From positions 1 through 61,948 of the forward strand of contig JASHRS010000308.1 of the NCBI GenBank assembly GCA_030037215.1: a stretch of DNA of 61,948 bases. Direction: 5' to 3'. This stretch comes from Silvibacterium sp. Its GTDB lineage: Bacteria; Acidobacteriota; Terriglobia; Terriglobales; Acidobacteriaceae. A program made the position numbers and the translations under genes. The notes below the pieces were generated by a model. The model ran no database searches, was not told where the DNA came from, and worked only from the letters and a program-made list of their open reading frames with translations. Below, piece after piece: positions 36,963-45,164 of the stretch (positions are counted from its first letter, which is position 1; each line of letters starts with the position of its first letter).

Positions 36963-37871
36963 ATGGGAATGGCCTTTTTTGCCTTCATTGTTATCTTTCT
37001 GTTGATCGCGAGCGGCGGCCTCATCCTGTTCTACAGGGAGGCAATGCTTCAGCGAATCGCTGCCGTGACTTCAGTGCGCAGCGAGAAGCCCAAGACTCTG
37101 ATGGGCACGATTCAGCAGACCGGCCTCTCGCTGACCACCGTTGTGGAGCAGCTCGAAAAGGTCATGCCCAAAAGCAAGGCCGAAGTCTCTATCGTGCAGC
37201 AGCGCCTCATCCGCGCCGGTTACCGCAACGAGTCAGCCGTCAAGCTGTTTTACGGTGTCAAGGTGGTACTTCCGTTGGCTCTTTGTGCCGTGCTGCTGAT
37301 CACGGGTATCGGCCACTATAGCCCATTGTTCCTCTACATGCTGGCTCTGGTGCTCGGTTTCCTCGGACCGGACTTCTGGCTGGGCAACAGAATCTCGGCA
37401 CGCCAGGCGCGTATTCGCCGTGGCCTGCCGGACGTGCTTGACCTGTTGATTATCTGCATTGAAGCCGGCCTGAGCCTTGATCAGGGCGTTCAGCGCACAG
37501 CACAGGAATTGACTCAGACACAGCCTGATCTGAGCGACGAGCTCAACGTCGTCGTCCTCGAACAGGCAGCAGGCCGCCCCCGCGGAGACGCGTGGAGGAA
37601 TTTTGCTGAACGCACAGATGTGGATAGTGTCCGCAACTTGGTCTCAGTGCTCGTCCAATCGGAAAAGTTCGGGACGAGCATTGCCCGCACACTGCGGATT
37701 CACTCCGATACCCTCAGAACCCAGCGCCGCCAGAAAGTCGAGGAACAGGCAGCCAAGACGACCGTAAAGCTGGTCTTCCCGCTTGTCCTCTTCATCTTTC
37801 CATCCATCTTCCTGGTAACGCTCGGCCCTGCGGCCATCATCATGACGGAATCTTTCAAGAGACTTTTTTAG
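36963..37871 (+). CDS. tadC: TadC inner-membrane platform protein
   Basis: A 302-residue GspF-domain membrane protein, the partner of TadB. It has an N-terminal helix, two central helices near 95-135, the cytoplasmic GspF region with RRGLPDVLDLLIICIEAGLSLDQGVQRTAQEL (about 154-185) and LVQSEKFGTSIARTLRIHSDTLRTQRRQKVEEQAAKT, and a closing helix. AAGGGTGA lies 4 bases before ATG 36963. A 30-codon frame with an excellent ribosome binding site begins 22 bases after its stop. Confidence 0.92.
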   Translation: MGMAFFAFIVIFLLIASGGLILFYREAMLQRIAAVTSVRSEKPKTLMGTIQQTGLSLTTVVEQLEKVMPKSKAEVSIVQQRLIRAGYRNESAVKLFYGVKVVLPLALCAVLLITGIGHYSPLFLYMLALVLGFLGPDFWLGNRISARQARIRRGLPDVLDLLIICIEAGLSLDQGVQRTAQELTQTQPDLSDELNVVVLEQAAGRPRGDAWRNFAERTDVDSVRNLVSVLVQSEKFGTSIARTLRIHSDTLRTQRRQKVEEQAAKTTVKLVFPLVLFIFPSIFLVTLGPAAIIMTESFKRLF

Positions 37872-37893
37872 GAACTAGGAAAGGAGAGCTGAC

Positions 37894-37986
37894 GTGGACA
37901 ATGTAACGATCATACGGGTTGTAGCCGCCGTTATCGCTGTCGTTCTGCTGGTCATTCTGATTCAGCGTCGTCGCAAAAGAGTGTGA
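37894..37986 (+). CDS. 30-residue single-pass membrane peptide after tadC
   Basis: GTG 37894 to TGA 37986, preceded by AAAGGAGAG, one of the best ribosome binding sites of the locus, 6 bases upstream. The product is a short polar head (MDNVTIIR), a 17-residue hydrophobic helix of Val, Ala, Ile and Leu, and a strongly basic tail (QRRRKRV), the layout of an N-out/C-in inner-membrane miniprotein. It lies directly after tadC and before a strong hairpin. I know no family for it; a role as a small subunit or regulator of the TadBC platform is inference. Confidence 0.6.
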   Translation: MDNVTIIRVVAAVIAVVLLVILIQRRRKRV

Positions 37987-38006
37987 GCTGAGCCCTTCCT
38001 TCCTGC

Positions 38007-38039
38007 CGGGAAGATTGCGGAGCACCGCAATCGCTCCCG
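38007..38039 (+). terminator. Stem-loop after tadC/miniprotein genes
   Basis: CGGGA-A-GATTGCGG-AGCA-CCGCAATC-GC-TCCCG: an 8-bp perfect stem with a GC-rich extension and a 4-base loop, starting 20 bases after the miniprotein stop. No T-run follows, so it may be a processing or mRNA 3'-end hairpin rather than a simple terminator. Confidence 0.45.
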
Positions 38040-38206
38040 TCCGGTACCAGCCGGGCTCGGGAATCCCCCCGGATCGTCCTGGCAGGACAGAACTTTGGGC
38101 AGGCTTGCTTCAGGAACGCCCTTCCGGTCTGGTCGAGTAGCGATGGCCGCTCGTCTCACCAGAAGAGCTCCTTCACAATTCACAGCAGGCAGGTATATAG
38201 AGAGGA

Positions 38207-38716
38207 ATGACGCGGAGGACTCAAGATTCCAAAGAAACCGGCACCCGGAATGATCGGGTCGTCGTTATGCGTCCGCGAGTGCAGAAACCAATGGAAAGAC
38301 GGACATATTGTGTATACAACCAGACCCGCGAGTGCTTTCTCTGTCTGGGGGTGACCCCGGCGGATACCGTCCTGGCACGCCTCAAAGGTCTGATCGGAAA
38401 GTTGAGGCTCAAACTCGACGAGGGACTTTGGGTAGTGCCGTCACAGGGAGTTCACACTCTGGGCGTTTTGTTTCCTCTGGATCTCATTTACCTGGACGAA
38501 AATTACAAAGTCATCCACGTTATCGAGCATTTTCCCCGCTTCCGGATCGCGCCAATTAGGATCAAGGCGGCAAGCGTTCTGGAACTGCCTACTCACACGA
38601 TCTATTCATCGCAGACTCAGGTGGGAGATCAACTGATCATCTGCGGTGTCGAAGAAATCGAAAGCCGGTTTAACAAGGGCGCCATACCGGCCAAGATAGA
38701 GCGTCAGGCTCGATAA
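38207..38716 (+). CDS. DUF192 family protein, first copy in the pilus locus
   Basis: A 169-residue protein with a DUF192 domain (about 35-150): TRECFLCLGVTPADTVLARLKGLIGK, LDEGLWVVPSQGVHTLGVLFPLDLIYLD and VLELPTHTIYSSQTQVGDQL. The domain is a small beta-rich fold of unknown biochemical role, often exported elsewhere; no signal peptide is seen here. The start is unsure: GAGAGGA is almost on top of ATG 38207, and ATG 38267 or 38291 (MERRTYCVYNQ) are alternatives. A second DUF192 gene lies at 46341-46757, so the family is linked twice to the pilus genes. Confidence 0.75.
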   Translation: MTRRTQDSKETGTRNDRVVVMRPRVQKPMERRTYCVYNQTRECFLCLGVTPADTVLARLKGLIGKLRLKLDEGLWVVPSQGVHTLGVLFPLDLIYLDENYKVIHVIEHFPRFRIAPIRIKAASVLELPTHTIYSSQTQVGDQLIICGVEEIESRFNKGAIPAKIERQAR

Positions 38717-38860
38717 ATTTGCTCCGGCCGGTTCTTTTCTGCATGGTAGTCGGGTTGCCATTCGCGCAGCAGTGTCGCGCAATGGATACACCCCGTGAAC
38801 TGGCGCGCGCAACATGAGGTTGTTAAGCCGTGTCTGGCATGCAAAAAGGCCTGTTCCACT

Positions 38861-38877
38861 TTGGCAGCTAACTTGCA
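38861..38877 (+). promoter_or_regulatory. Sigma-54-type -24/-12 promoter before the PilZ gene
   Basis: TTGGCAGCTAACTTGCA: TTGGCA and TTGCA at the exact 12-base GG-GC spacing, the closest match to consensus in the window. A start near 38888 would leave about 40 bases before ATG 38927. No full copy of the 21-bp element is seen upstream; GTGAAC at 38795-38800 and ATACAC at 38785-38790 are partial resemblances. Confidence 0.7.
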
Positions 38878-38926
38878 GGATGGTCAGCAGATTCTAATTT
38901 AGTCCCCCGGAATAGAGTGAATTCGC

Positions 38927-39526
38927 ATGACGCCCGCAATGGATTGGTTCAAGTCATTTAGCTCCCGCGAAGCCCGGAAGAACGCCCGGCGGGGACGGCC
39001 GCCTTTGGTCGCATATTTTTGGGACGGCGGCCAACCCGTGGCTCACGCTGTCCGCAACATTAGCCCCACAGGGTTCTTTCTGATCACCAAGGAGCGCTGG
39101 CTGCTGGGCACCCTGATTATGATGACCCTGCAGCGCACCAGCACGGACTCCACACGCGCTGACTGCTCCGTTATTGTCATGTCCAAGGTCGTCCGGTATG
39201 GCGACGATGGCGTCGGCTTTGCCTTCATGCCCGTCGAGGCTTCACCTTCAAGCTACCCCGCCGGTCCCGGATCTCAGCCAGCTGATCGCAGAACCCTCGA
39301 TAGGTTCCTGCAGCTGCTTGATTCAGATCCCGGCTTTGCCGTTCTCAGCTATCTTCTAATGCTCTTGCTCGTTCTCTTCGCTGCCACCTATGGCATCAAG
39401 GAGATTGTGTTTACCGTCGGCCTGATTCTCATGGCTTATGCCCTGCGCTTGGGCTTTTCTCCCAGAACCTCGGCCTACAACGCGGCTGGCACGCGAACTC
39501 ACCATCTTCTGGAAAAAGAATGGTAA
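38927..39526 (+). CDS. PilZ-domain membrane protein (c-di-GMP receptor candidate)
   Basis: A 199-residue protein. Residues about 15-105 form a PilZ domain with the c-di-GMP-contacting RxxxR (RKNAR) and NxSxxG (NISPTG, about 44-49) motifs both present, ending GVGFAFMPVE. Two hydrophobic helices follow near 135-172, so it should sit in the inner membrane with the PilZ domain in the cytoplasm. Lying behind a sigma-54-type promoter inside the pilus locus, it probably connects c-di-GMP level to pilus function, which is inference. It converges on the TonB-like gene with a long hairpin between. Confidence 0.82.
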   Translation: MTPAMDWFKSFSSREARKNARRGRPPLVAYFWDGGQPVAHAVRNISPTGFFLITKERWLLGTLIMMTLQRTSTDSTRADCSVIVMSKVVRYGDDGVGFAFMPVEASPSSYPAGPGSQPADRRTLDRFLQLLDSDPGFAVLSYLLMLLLVLFAATYGIKEIVFTVGLILMAYALRLGFSPRTSAYNAAGTRTHHLLEKEW

Positions 39527-39654
39527 GACGCTGGTGAGAAAGAAAGACGGACATCGTGAGCAAGGTGGCGATTGGCGTTACAGCGCGACAGAGTAACTCC
39601 GGTTAAGTGATTCGCCGGAGTATCTCACTCCCCCCGAAAGCACGTCGCGCAGAG

Positions 39655-39706
39655 ACCGCTCATTCCCTGAAGGACAAACAAATGCGTCCTTGGGGGAATG
39701 AGCGGT
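39655..39706. terminator. Long imperfect palindrome between convergent genes (bidirectional terminator candidate)
   Basis: Outer arms ACCGCTCATTCCC and GGGAATGAGCGGT, inner arms AAGGAC and GTCCTT, loop AAACAAATGC. One T-G wobble and one mismatch separate the two stems, giving nearly 21 paired bases. It lies between the PilZ gene (+) and the TonB-like gene (-). It has no T-run on either side, so a repeat element or RNA-processing site is also possible. Confidence 0.5.
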
Positions 39707-39749
39707 GGCGTTAGGTTGCCGCTTAGGTTTGTGCTATCCGCAAGAACGC

Positions 39750-41207
39750 CTAGTCCGTCGTCGCTCCTGGAATAATCAGCAGAACCTCCACTGCAGCTGG
39801 CTGACCCATGCTCATTGCCGGCCTGAACTCCCATTGCTTGAGCGCGCGCAGCAGCAGGTTCGTCTCCGGGAATCGCGGCGGATAAGCAACTGATAGCTGA
39901 TCAAATCGTCCATCCGTATTCACGAATCCGTGTACCAGGATGACATCCTTATACGAGGAGAGATCCGGACGCATCATGTCGTAGGGCCACGGGGGGTCAG
40001 GCTGGTTTGCATCGCCCGGATCATCCCTAAGCTGTCGCAACAGCGAGTATTGCAGAATCCAGTTCTGTGCCGTGTCGGTCTGCAGGTAGACGGTATAAGC
40101 CATCCTGCCCGTCCACAGGTTCGCGGTCTCCGGATAATCTTCCTCAGGAGACGCCCCGATCACAACCATGCCGTAGTGGCCGTCCTTCGGCTTCGTCAGG
40201 TGCTCCACCGCTGCGGACGTCCCGCCGCTGGCATCGCTCGCCGTTCCGTTATCGACAGTGAATCCATCCTTGGGTCCGGTATTCGAGCCGTATTGCACGG
40301 TAAACCCATCCGCGTTGTCTCCTGCATTGCCCGCGCCATGCCCTGCCCCGCTGCCATTCTCCTTGCTGTCGGTTGTGTCAGCGCCAGTGACTGTGAAGCC
40401 TTGCGCCTCTCCGGTCGACGGAGATCCCGAAGCGTCCGACGGCGCAACTTCATTGACCACCGGCAGCGCTGCTGTTCCGTTCTGCAGCTTCACGTCTGAA
40501 AGCGAGATCACCCTGGCGGGAGAAATCTGCGTGGTGTCCTTTGACGCTGTCTCCGGAAGTTGCTGTGCCGGCTGTTGGCCGCTCACCTGCACCGGCGAGG
40601 TCGTGCCGGGAACAGGCAGCGGTGCTTTCGTCTCGAATGGAGTTGACGAGAGCGAGACTTCGGCGGGAATTGGTTCATGGTTCGGCTCGGCCAATGAAGG
40701 CGTCACCTGGATTGCACCGGAAGGCTGGGGCGCAGGCGTGACAATTTTCCTCTGCGCAATCTCACCGGGCGTCCAGACCATCGCTTGAGGAATCGGAAGC
40801 GGCGGCAAAACCCGCTGATCGGGCGGAACCTCCGGCTGGATCATCGTTTGCGGCGCTGGCTTTGGCGACTTGAAGTTACGCGAAACACGCGCCACATGTG
40901 GAATCCGTGCTGTGCCCAGCCTGCCTCCCGCAGAAATACCATGCCGTGCCGCCATCTGGCCCTTGTGCACAGCCAGGTGCTGGGGATAATAGACAAGGCT
41001 CGACGGGGTTTTCTGCAGGTCCAGCAGCCGGACGTTGAATTTCCGGTTTGGCATCTTCTGCTCCACCACGCGGACCTGCCTCACGCTCAGGAACAGCAGC
41101 GCGAATACAAAGCTGTGGAGCACAATAGAGACAACGAATGCAGAAGGCCCGCCTTCGCGCTGCGGGGGAGGAGAGAACAGCGTGATGGTATTGGAAGGAG
41201 ACGGCAT
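39750..41207 (-). CDS. TonB-like (energy-transducer-like) protein with GFTV repeats
   Basis: A 485-residue protein with one helix near residues 24-42, a very long Pro/Thr/Ser-rich periplasmic linker (45-330) and a C-terminal domain of about 130 residues. That domain ends ALKQWEFRPAMSMGQPAAVEVLLIIPG, the typical close of TonB-like energy-transducer domains (W-x-F-x-P-A). The linker holds three copies of GFTV (GEAQGFTV, NADGFTV, KDGFTV) at about 20-25-residue spacing. ATG 41207 is clear. It is transcribed against the pilus genes and lies between the two pilus blocks. ExbB/ExbD are absent, so its partner is unknown. Confidence 0.7.
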   Translation of the reverse strand: MPSPSNTITLFSPPPQREGGPSAFVVSIVLHSFVFALLFLSVRQVRVVEQKMPNRKFNVRLLDLQKTPSSLVYYPQHLAVHKGQMAARHGISAGGRLGTARIPHVARVSRNFKSPKPAPQTMIQPEVPPDQRVLPPLPIPQAMVWTPGEIAQRKIVTPAPQPSGAIQVTPSLAEPNHEPIPAEVSLSSTPFETKAPLPVPGTTSPVQVSGQQPAQQLPETASKDTTQISPARVISLSDVKLQNGTAALPVVNEVAPSDASGSPSTGEAQGFTVTGADTTDSKENGSGAGHGAGNAGDNADGFTVQYGSNTGPKDGFTVDNGTASDASGGTSAAVEHLTKPKDGHYGMVVIGASPEEDYPETANLWTGRMAYTVYLQTDTAQNWILQYSLLRQLRDDPGDANQPDPPWPYDMMRPDLSSYKDVILVHGFVNTDGRFDQLSVAYPPRFPETNLLLRALKQWEFRPAMSMGQPAAVEVLLIIPGATTD

Positions 41208-41528
41208 GACTACAATGCTTCCGGCCCTTGCTAAACTCCTCGGGTTTTAGCTGCCCCATGCCTTCTGGCGGTTACAGCATACATATTCTGTATTTCAGAG
41301 CTGTGATTCTGGCTCCAACCATACCACCCCAGTTACGTCAGAACAGAACTGAGCGCACAATAGAGTTGCATGGGTATTACTGTTGGTATACACATAGTGA
41401 CACTTGTCCAACTTTTTGCCTACCAAATATTCGCTTTCGCGCCAAAATGGGCCTATGTTCCAACGGGTTCCACAATTACATAACAACAAGGAGCAGCTGG
41501 TCGCCCGGTTTGCTCCATGGATCGATGA
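41208..41528. other. Divergent control region of TonB-like and cpaB genes
   Basis: About 320 bases, no supported gene. GTATAC occurs at 41386-41391, like the boxes in the two other pilus control regions. The string ACACTTGTC at 41400-41408 recurs near the pilin promoter (46892-46900). CTGG...TTTGC at 41497-41513 resembles a -24/-12 promoter, but its spacing is one base too long and it would start transcription inside cpaB. An AAGGAG at 41489 is too far from the cpaB start; a three-codon frame ATG-GAT-CGA-TGA ends immediately before that start. Confidence 0.5.
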
Positions 41529-42377
41529 ATGAATCGAAGATTATTCACTATTCTCTTGAGTGCCTTCGTTATCGCTGCCCTATGCAGCTTCGTTGTCTTC
41601 CGGTTGGTCAGCCACCGCATCACCGCCACCCCTATGGCCCGAACCACACGGGTTGTGGCCGCGGCGGCCGACATTAAGATCGGAAGCATCATCCACCCGA
41701 ACGACCTGTCAACCATTGAAATCGCAGGTACGTTGCCGAAAGGCGTGACCATGAAACCTCAGGATGTCATCGGTCGCGGCGTAATCTCTGATATCTATGC
41801 CGGAGAGCCGATCCTGGACAGCCGCCTGGCGGCTCCGGGCTCAGGCGGCGGTCTTGCCGCTACTATTCCTCAGGGATTTAGAGCGGCCGCGATCAAAGTC
41901 GATCAGGTGGTGGGCGTAGCAGGGTTTGTGACTCCCGGCATGCACGTCGATGTGCTGGCCTCTGGAACCCCTCCCGGCGCCACTAACAATGCTAACGAGT
42001 CTACTGTAACCAAGACCCTCCTCCAGAACATCGAAGTTCTTTCCGCCGGAACCGACATTCAAAAGGATGCCGAAGGCAAGCCTCAGCAGGTCCAGGTGGT
42101 TAACCTCCTGGTAAATCCGGAGCAGGCCGAGCTTCTCAGCCTGGCTGGCAACGAAACCAAAATCCAGCTGGTTTTGCGAAACCCGCTTGATACGCAGATT
42201 GCCAAGCCGCCGGAAGCCTCGATGTCGCAGCTCTTCTCGGATGCGAATGCGCCTCCGGCTCCGCGGCCTGCTGCTCACAGGGTAGCCAAGCCCGCGCCCA
42301 GCGTTTATACGGTACAAGTCATCAACGGTTCCAAGCAGAGCGATGAAAAATTTGCCGTTGGCGAGGAAAGACAGTGA
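41529..42377 (+). CDS. cpaB: Flp pilus assembly protein CpaB/RcpC
   Basis: A 282-residue periplasmic protein with an N-terminal helix (RLFTILLSAFVIAALCSFVVFRLV) and a SAF domain near 40-115 (VVAAAADIKIGSIIHPNDL, VIGRGVISDIYAGEPILDSRL). The CpaB-type region KVDQVVGVAGFVTPGMHVDVLAS and TKTLLQNIEVLSAG follows. It links the secretin to the inner-membrane platform. An in-frame TGA stands directly before ATG 41529, fixing the start, although the ribosome binding site is poor. The next gene overlaps its stop by four bases (GTGA). Confidence 0.9.
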   Translation: MNRRLFTILLSAFVIAALCSFVVFRLVSHRITATPMARTTRVVAAAADIKIGSIIHPNDLSTIEIAGTLPKGVTMKPQDVIGRGVISDIYAGEPILDSRLAAPGSGGGLAATIPQGFRAAAIKVDQVVGVAGFVTPGMHVDVLASGTPPGATNNANESTVTKTLLQNIEVLSAGTDIQKDAEGKPQQVQVVNLLVNPEQAELLSLAGNETKIQLVLRNPLDTQIAKPPEASMSQLFSDANAPPAPRPAAHRVAKPAPSVYTVQVINGSKQSDEKFAVGEERQ

Positions 42378-43861
42378 AAGTAAAAAGCCGGATTGCCGTT
42401 ATTTCACTATGCATGTTCTCAATTTCAACACTTTCAGGATCGGTTCTCTTCGCTCAGGGTCCGCAACCGCCCTCTGATCAACCTCGTCGGGACGCTTCAC
42501 GCGAACTCTCCATCGCAGTCGGTAAAACGGCTTTAATTGACTTCACACACCCGGTAACGCGCGTGGCCATTGGCCTCGGCGATGTCGCAGAGGTCAATGC
42601 CGTCAGCCCAACAGAGATTCTCGTGAATGGCAAAGCCGCCGGTGACACCAGCCTTATCGTCTGGCAAGAGGGTGGTGGTCGTCAGTTCTTCGATGTGTCG
42701 GTTCACGCCAGCCACTTCTCCACCGACGACACCATGTCCGGACTTCGTCGCGAGCTCAACCTCGAACTTCCCGGACAAAACGTTGCTGCTACTACTGAAA
42801 ATGGGCTCGTTTTCCTGCGCGGCACCGTAAAGGACATTACCAGCTCTGACCGCGCCGTTCAGATCGCCTCCACTATGGGCAAAGTTGTTAACCTGCTCTA
42901 TGTAGATACTCCGCCCTCCCCGCCCCAGATCCTTCTTAAGGTCCGTTTCTGCAGCGTCGATCGAAGCCTGGAGAAGCAGCTTGGGCTGAATATCTTCAGC
43001 ACCGGTGCCACAAATACGATCGGAACCGTTAATACCGGCCAGTTCAGTCCGCCTACAGTAGACAGTTCAGGTGCGGCCACGATATCGAATGCTCTCAACA
43101 TCTTTGTCTTTCGTCCGGACCTGAATCTTGGTGCTACCCTCGAGGCTCTTGAGACCAAGGGCCTGGTCGAGTCCCTCGCGGAACCGAATATCATTGCCGA
43201 GAACGGAAAGGACGCGAGCTTCCTTGCTGGTGGCGAGTATCCTTACCCGATCGTGCAGGGCGTTACCGGTGGCGGAGCTGGAGCCGTTACCATCCAGTTC
43301 AAGCAATACGGTATCCGCCTGGACTTCATTCCGACAATCATGCCCGGTGGCGCTATCCGCCTTCAGCTTGCTCCGGAAGTCAGCTCTCTCGACTTCACCA
43401 ATGCTATCGAAGTTTCGGGTTTTAACGTCCCGGCTATCGATATCCGCAGAGTGAAAACTGAGGTCGAACTGAGAAACGGGCAGAGCTTCATCATTGGCGG
43501 CTTGCTCGACAACACGGAAACCCAGACCTTCGAGAAGATTCCCTTCCTCGGCGATATTCCTATCCTCGGTAAATTCTTTCAGTCGATCCAGAGAACAAAG
43601 AATAATACCGAGCTCATTGTCATCGTGACTCCCGAGATAGTGCCTCCGATTCCGGCTGGGCAGCCTTTGCCCGATCTCAACTATCCGGTAAAGTTCCTGC
43701 CACCCAACTCCAACATACCCATGCACAACCCGACATCTCCATTGCCCACCGCGCCGGAGACCTCAGCAATCCCCGTCGAGACGCTTATGGATAGCATGAA
43801 GCCTGAAAAACCGTTGGTCGTCGAGAATATGGGCGGCCCGGGAACAGGGAGCTCGCAATAG
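42374..43861 (+). CDS. cpaC: CpaC/RcpA outer-membrane secretin of the Tad system
   Basis: A 495-residue exported protein with a signal peptide ending SVLFAQ near 28. The pilus-assembly N-domain follows (RELSIAVGKTALIDFTHPVTRVAIGLGDVAEVNAVSPTEI, about 44-83), then a BON-like stretch and the secretin domain near 190-420 (LVESLAEPNIIAENGKDASFLAGGEYPYPI, VELRNGQSFIIGGLLDNTE, FLGDIPILGKFFQS). It would form the outer-membrane pore for the pilus. GTG 42374 overlaps the cpaB stop and GAGGAAAG lies 4 bases upstream. A clear hairpin terminator starts 30 bases after its stop. Confidence 0.92.
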   Translation: MKVKSRIAVISLCMFSISTLSGSVLFAQGPQPPSDQPRRDASRELSIAVGKTALIDFTHPVTRVAIGLGDVAEVNAVSPTEILVNGKAAGDTSLIVWQEGGGRQFFDVSVHASHFSTDDTMSGLRRELNLELPGQNVAATTENGLVFLRGTVKDITSSDRAVQIASTMGKVVNLLYVDTPPSPPQILLKVRFCSVDRSLEKQLGLNIFSTGATNTIGTVNTGQFSPPTVDSSGAATISNALNIFVFRPDLNLGATLEALETKGLVESLAEPNIIAENGKDASFLAGGEYPYPIVQGVTGGGAGAVTIQFKQYGIRLDFIPTIMPGGAIRLQLAPEVSSLDFTNAIEVSGFNVPAIDIRRVKTEVELRNGQSFIIGGLLDNTETQTFEKIPFLGDIPILGKFFQSIQRTKNNTELIVIVTPEIVPPIPAGQPLPDLNYPVKFLPPNSNIPMHNPTSPLPTAPETSAIPVETLMDSMKPEKPLVVENMGGPGTGSSQ

Positions 43862-43891
43862 TCGAGCCTTGTGGCTGATAGAAAACTCGGA

Positions 43892-43917
43892 GCGGGACCT
43901 CCCAGAGGTCCCGCTTT
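43892..43917 (+). terminator. Hairpin terminator after cpaC
   Basis: GCGGGACCTC-CCA-GAGGTCCCGC, a perfect 10-bp GC-rich stem with a 3-base loop, followed by TTT. It begins 31 bases after the cpaC stop and probably ends the cpaBC transcript. Confidence 0.75.
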
Positions 43918-43958
43918 GTGCTTGAAGGCTTTACAAAAATGGAACACTCGGACTACGT

Positions 43959-45164
43959 ATGGATGGAATGAGCCCCGCGCCGGATACCCAGAATACGGCG
44001 CGGAACAATCCGGCAAAGATCGTCCGCACGCTCGCGGCAATCGCCGTTGCTCTGGCCGGCATTTTCGTTCTTTCCATGACCATCCATCCTGCCGGCATGG
44101 ACTATATCGAATATTGGAGTTCCGGCAAGCTCCTGGTTCATCATGCCGATCCTTATTCTCCTGCTGGCGTGCTCGCACTTGAGAAATCCCTCGGGTTCCT
44201 GGATAAGACTCCGCTCATTATGCTCAATCCTCCATGGGCGCTCTTTCTCATCGCCCCGCTCGGATTCCTTGGCGTTCGCGCTGGGCTATTCCTGTGGACT
44301 ATCGTTGCTATCGGGTGCGTTCTTGCATTTACGTGGCTCTTGAATGTGCCTCCAAAGCATCGCGCCTTTGCTCTCGTCTTCGCACCTTCTCTTGCCTCCA
44401 TTTGCAGCAGCCAGAGTTCGCCATTCCTCCTTCTGGGCTTTGTACTCTTTCTGCGCTTTCATCGGGATCGCCCGTTTCTTGCTGGAGCATCCTTGCTCCT
44501 CATGGCTATCAAGCCGCATCTGTTCCTCATTTTCTGGGTAGTGCTGCTGGCCGACTGTATCTTCCGCCGCGCCTGGCTCATCCTCGTCGGGGGCATCTTA
44601 GCTCTAGTCGCCGGCACAGCCTTCGCCATGTACTTCGACCCGCATATCTGGCCGCAATACATCGCCATGCTGCGCGGATACAAGATTCAGCAGGGATTTC
44701 TTCCCACCGCTTCCATGGTCTTTCGCATGCTCATCGATGTTCGCGCCTTCTGGCTGCTTTTCGTCCCGTCAGCCTTCGCCATCGCCTGGGGACTTTGGTA
44801 CTACACACGGCACAGGCTGGAATGGGACTGGAAAACCCACGGCATGCTGCTTATACTTGTCACCATCTTCGCTTCACCCTACGGGTTCTTCACCGACGAA
44901 ATCGTTTTGTTGCCGTCGATCGTCCTCGCGTTGAACTTCCCCGAAAAGCGCAAATACTCCGACTGGATCCTCCTGGCCGTCAACACCATCGCTCTGGTCA
45001 TCATCCTGGCTGACCATGCCGCCTTGTCCTCGCGCGCCTATCTCTGGACACCGGTCACCTGGTTGCTGTGGTTCCTCTATACCACCCGCGGCTTCAGGCA
45101 TCCCGACCGGCAAGCATCTGCCGTGCTCCCGAAACCCGCGGAGATCGGAGAGATAGGTGCCTGA
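43959..45164 (+). CDS. GT87-family-like (DUF2029) membrane glycosyltransferase, copy 1
   Basis: A 401-residue polytopic protein with about 9-10 helices. HPAGMDYIEYWSSGKLLVHHADPYSPAGV near 43-71 is the acidic first loop typical of GT87/DUF2029 GT-C transferases, which use polyprenyl-phosphate sugars (as in mycobacterial mannosyltransferases). LLMAIKPHLFLIFW and GFFTDEIVLLPS mark later conserved segments. The following gene is a clear paralogue and overlaps it by 8 bases. ATG 43959 or 43968 could be the start. In this context it may glycosylate pilus or envelope components, which is inference. Confidence 0.78.
   Translation: MDGMSPAPDTQNTARNNPAKIVRTLAAIAVALAGIFVLSMTIHPAGMDYIEYWSSGKLLVHHADPYSPAGVLALEKSLGFLDKTPLIMLNPPWALFLIAPLGFLGVRAGLFLWTIVAIGCVLAFTWLLNVPPKHRAFALVFAPSLASICSSQSSPFLLLGFVLFLRFHRDRPFLAGASLLLMAIKPHLFLIFWVVLLADCIFRRAWLILVGGILALVAGTAFAMYFDPHIWPQYIAMLRGYKIQQGFLPTASMVFRMLIDVRAFWLLFVPSAFAIAWGLWYYTRHRLEWDWKTHGMLLILVTIFASPYGFFTDEIVLLPSIVLALNFPEKRKYSDWILLAVNTIALVIILADHAALSSRAYLWTPVTWLLWFLYTTRGFRHPDRQASAVLPKPAEIGEIGA

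Noticed and set aside
38755-38830. Third copy of the 21-bp element before the PilZ promoter
   Set aside because: Only GTGAAC and ATACAC fragments are present, in different order; too weak to call.
41497-41514. Sigma-54-like promoter before cpaB
   Set aside because: Spacing between GG and GC is 13, not 12, and the start point would fall within the cpaB start codon.
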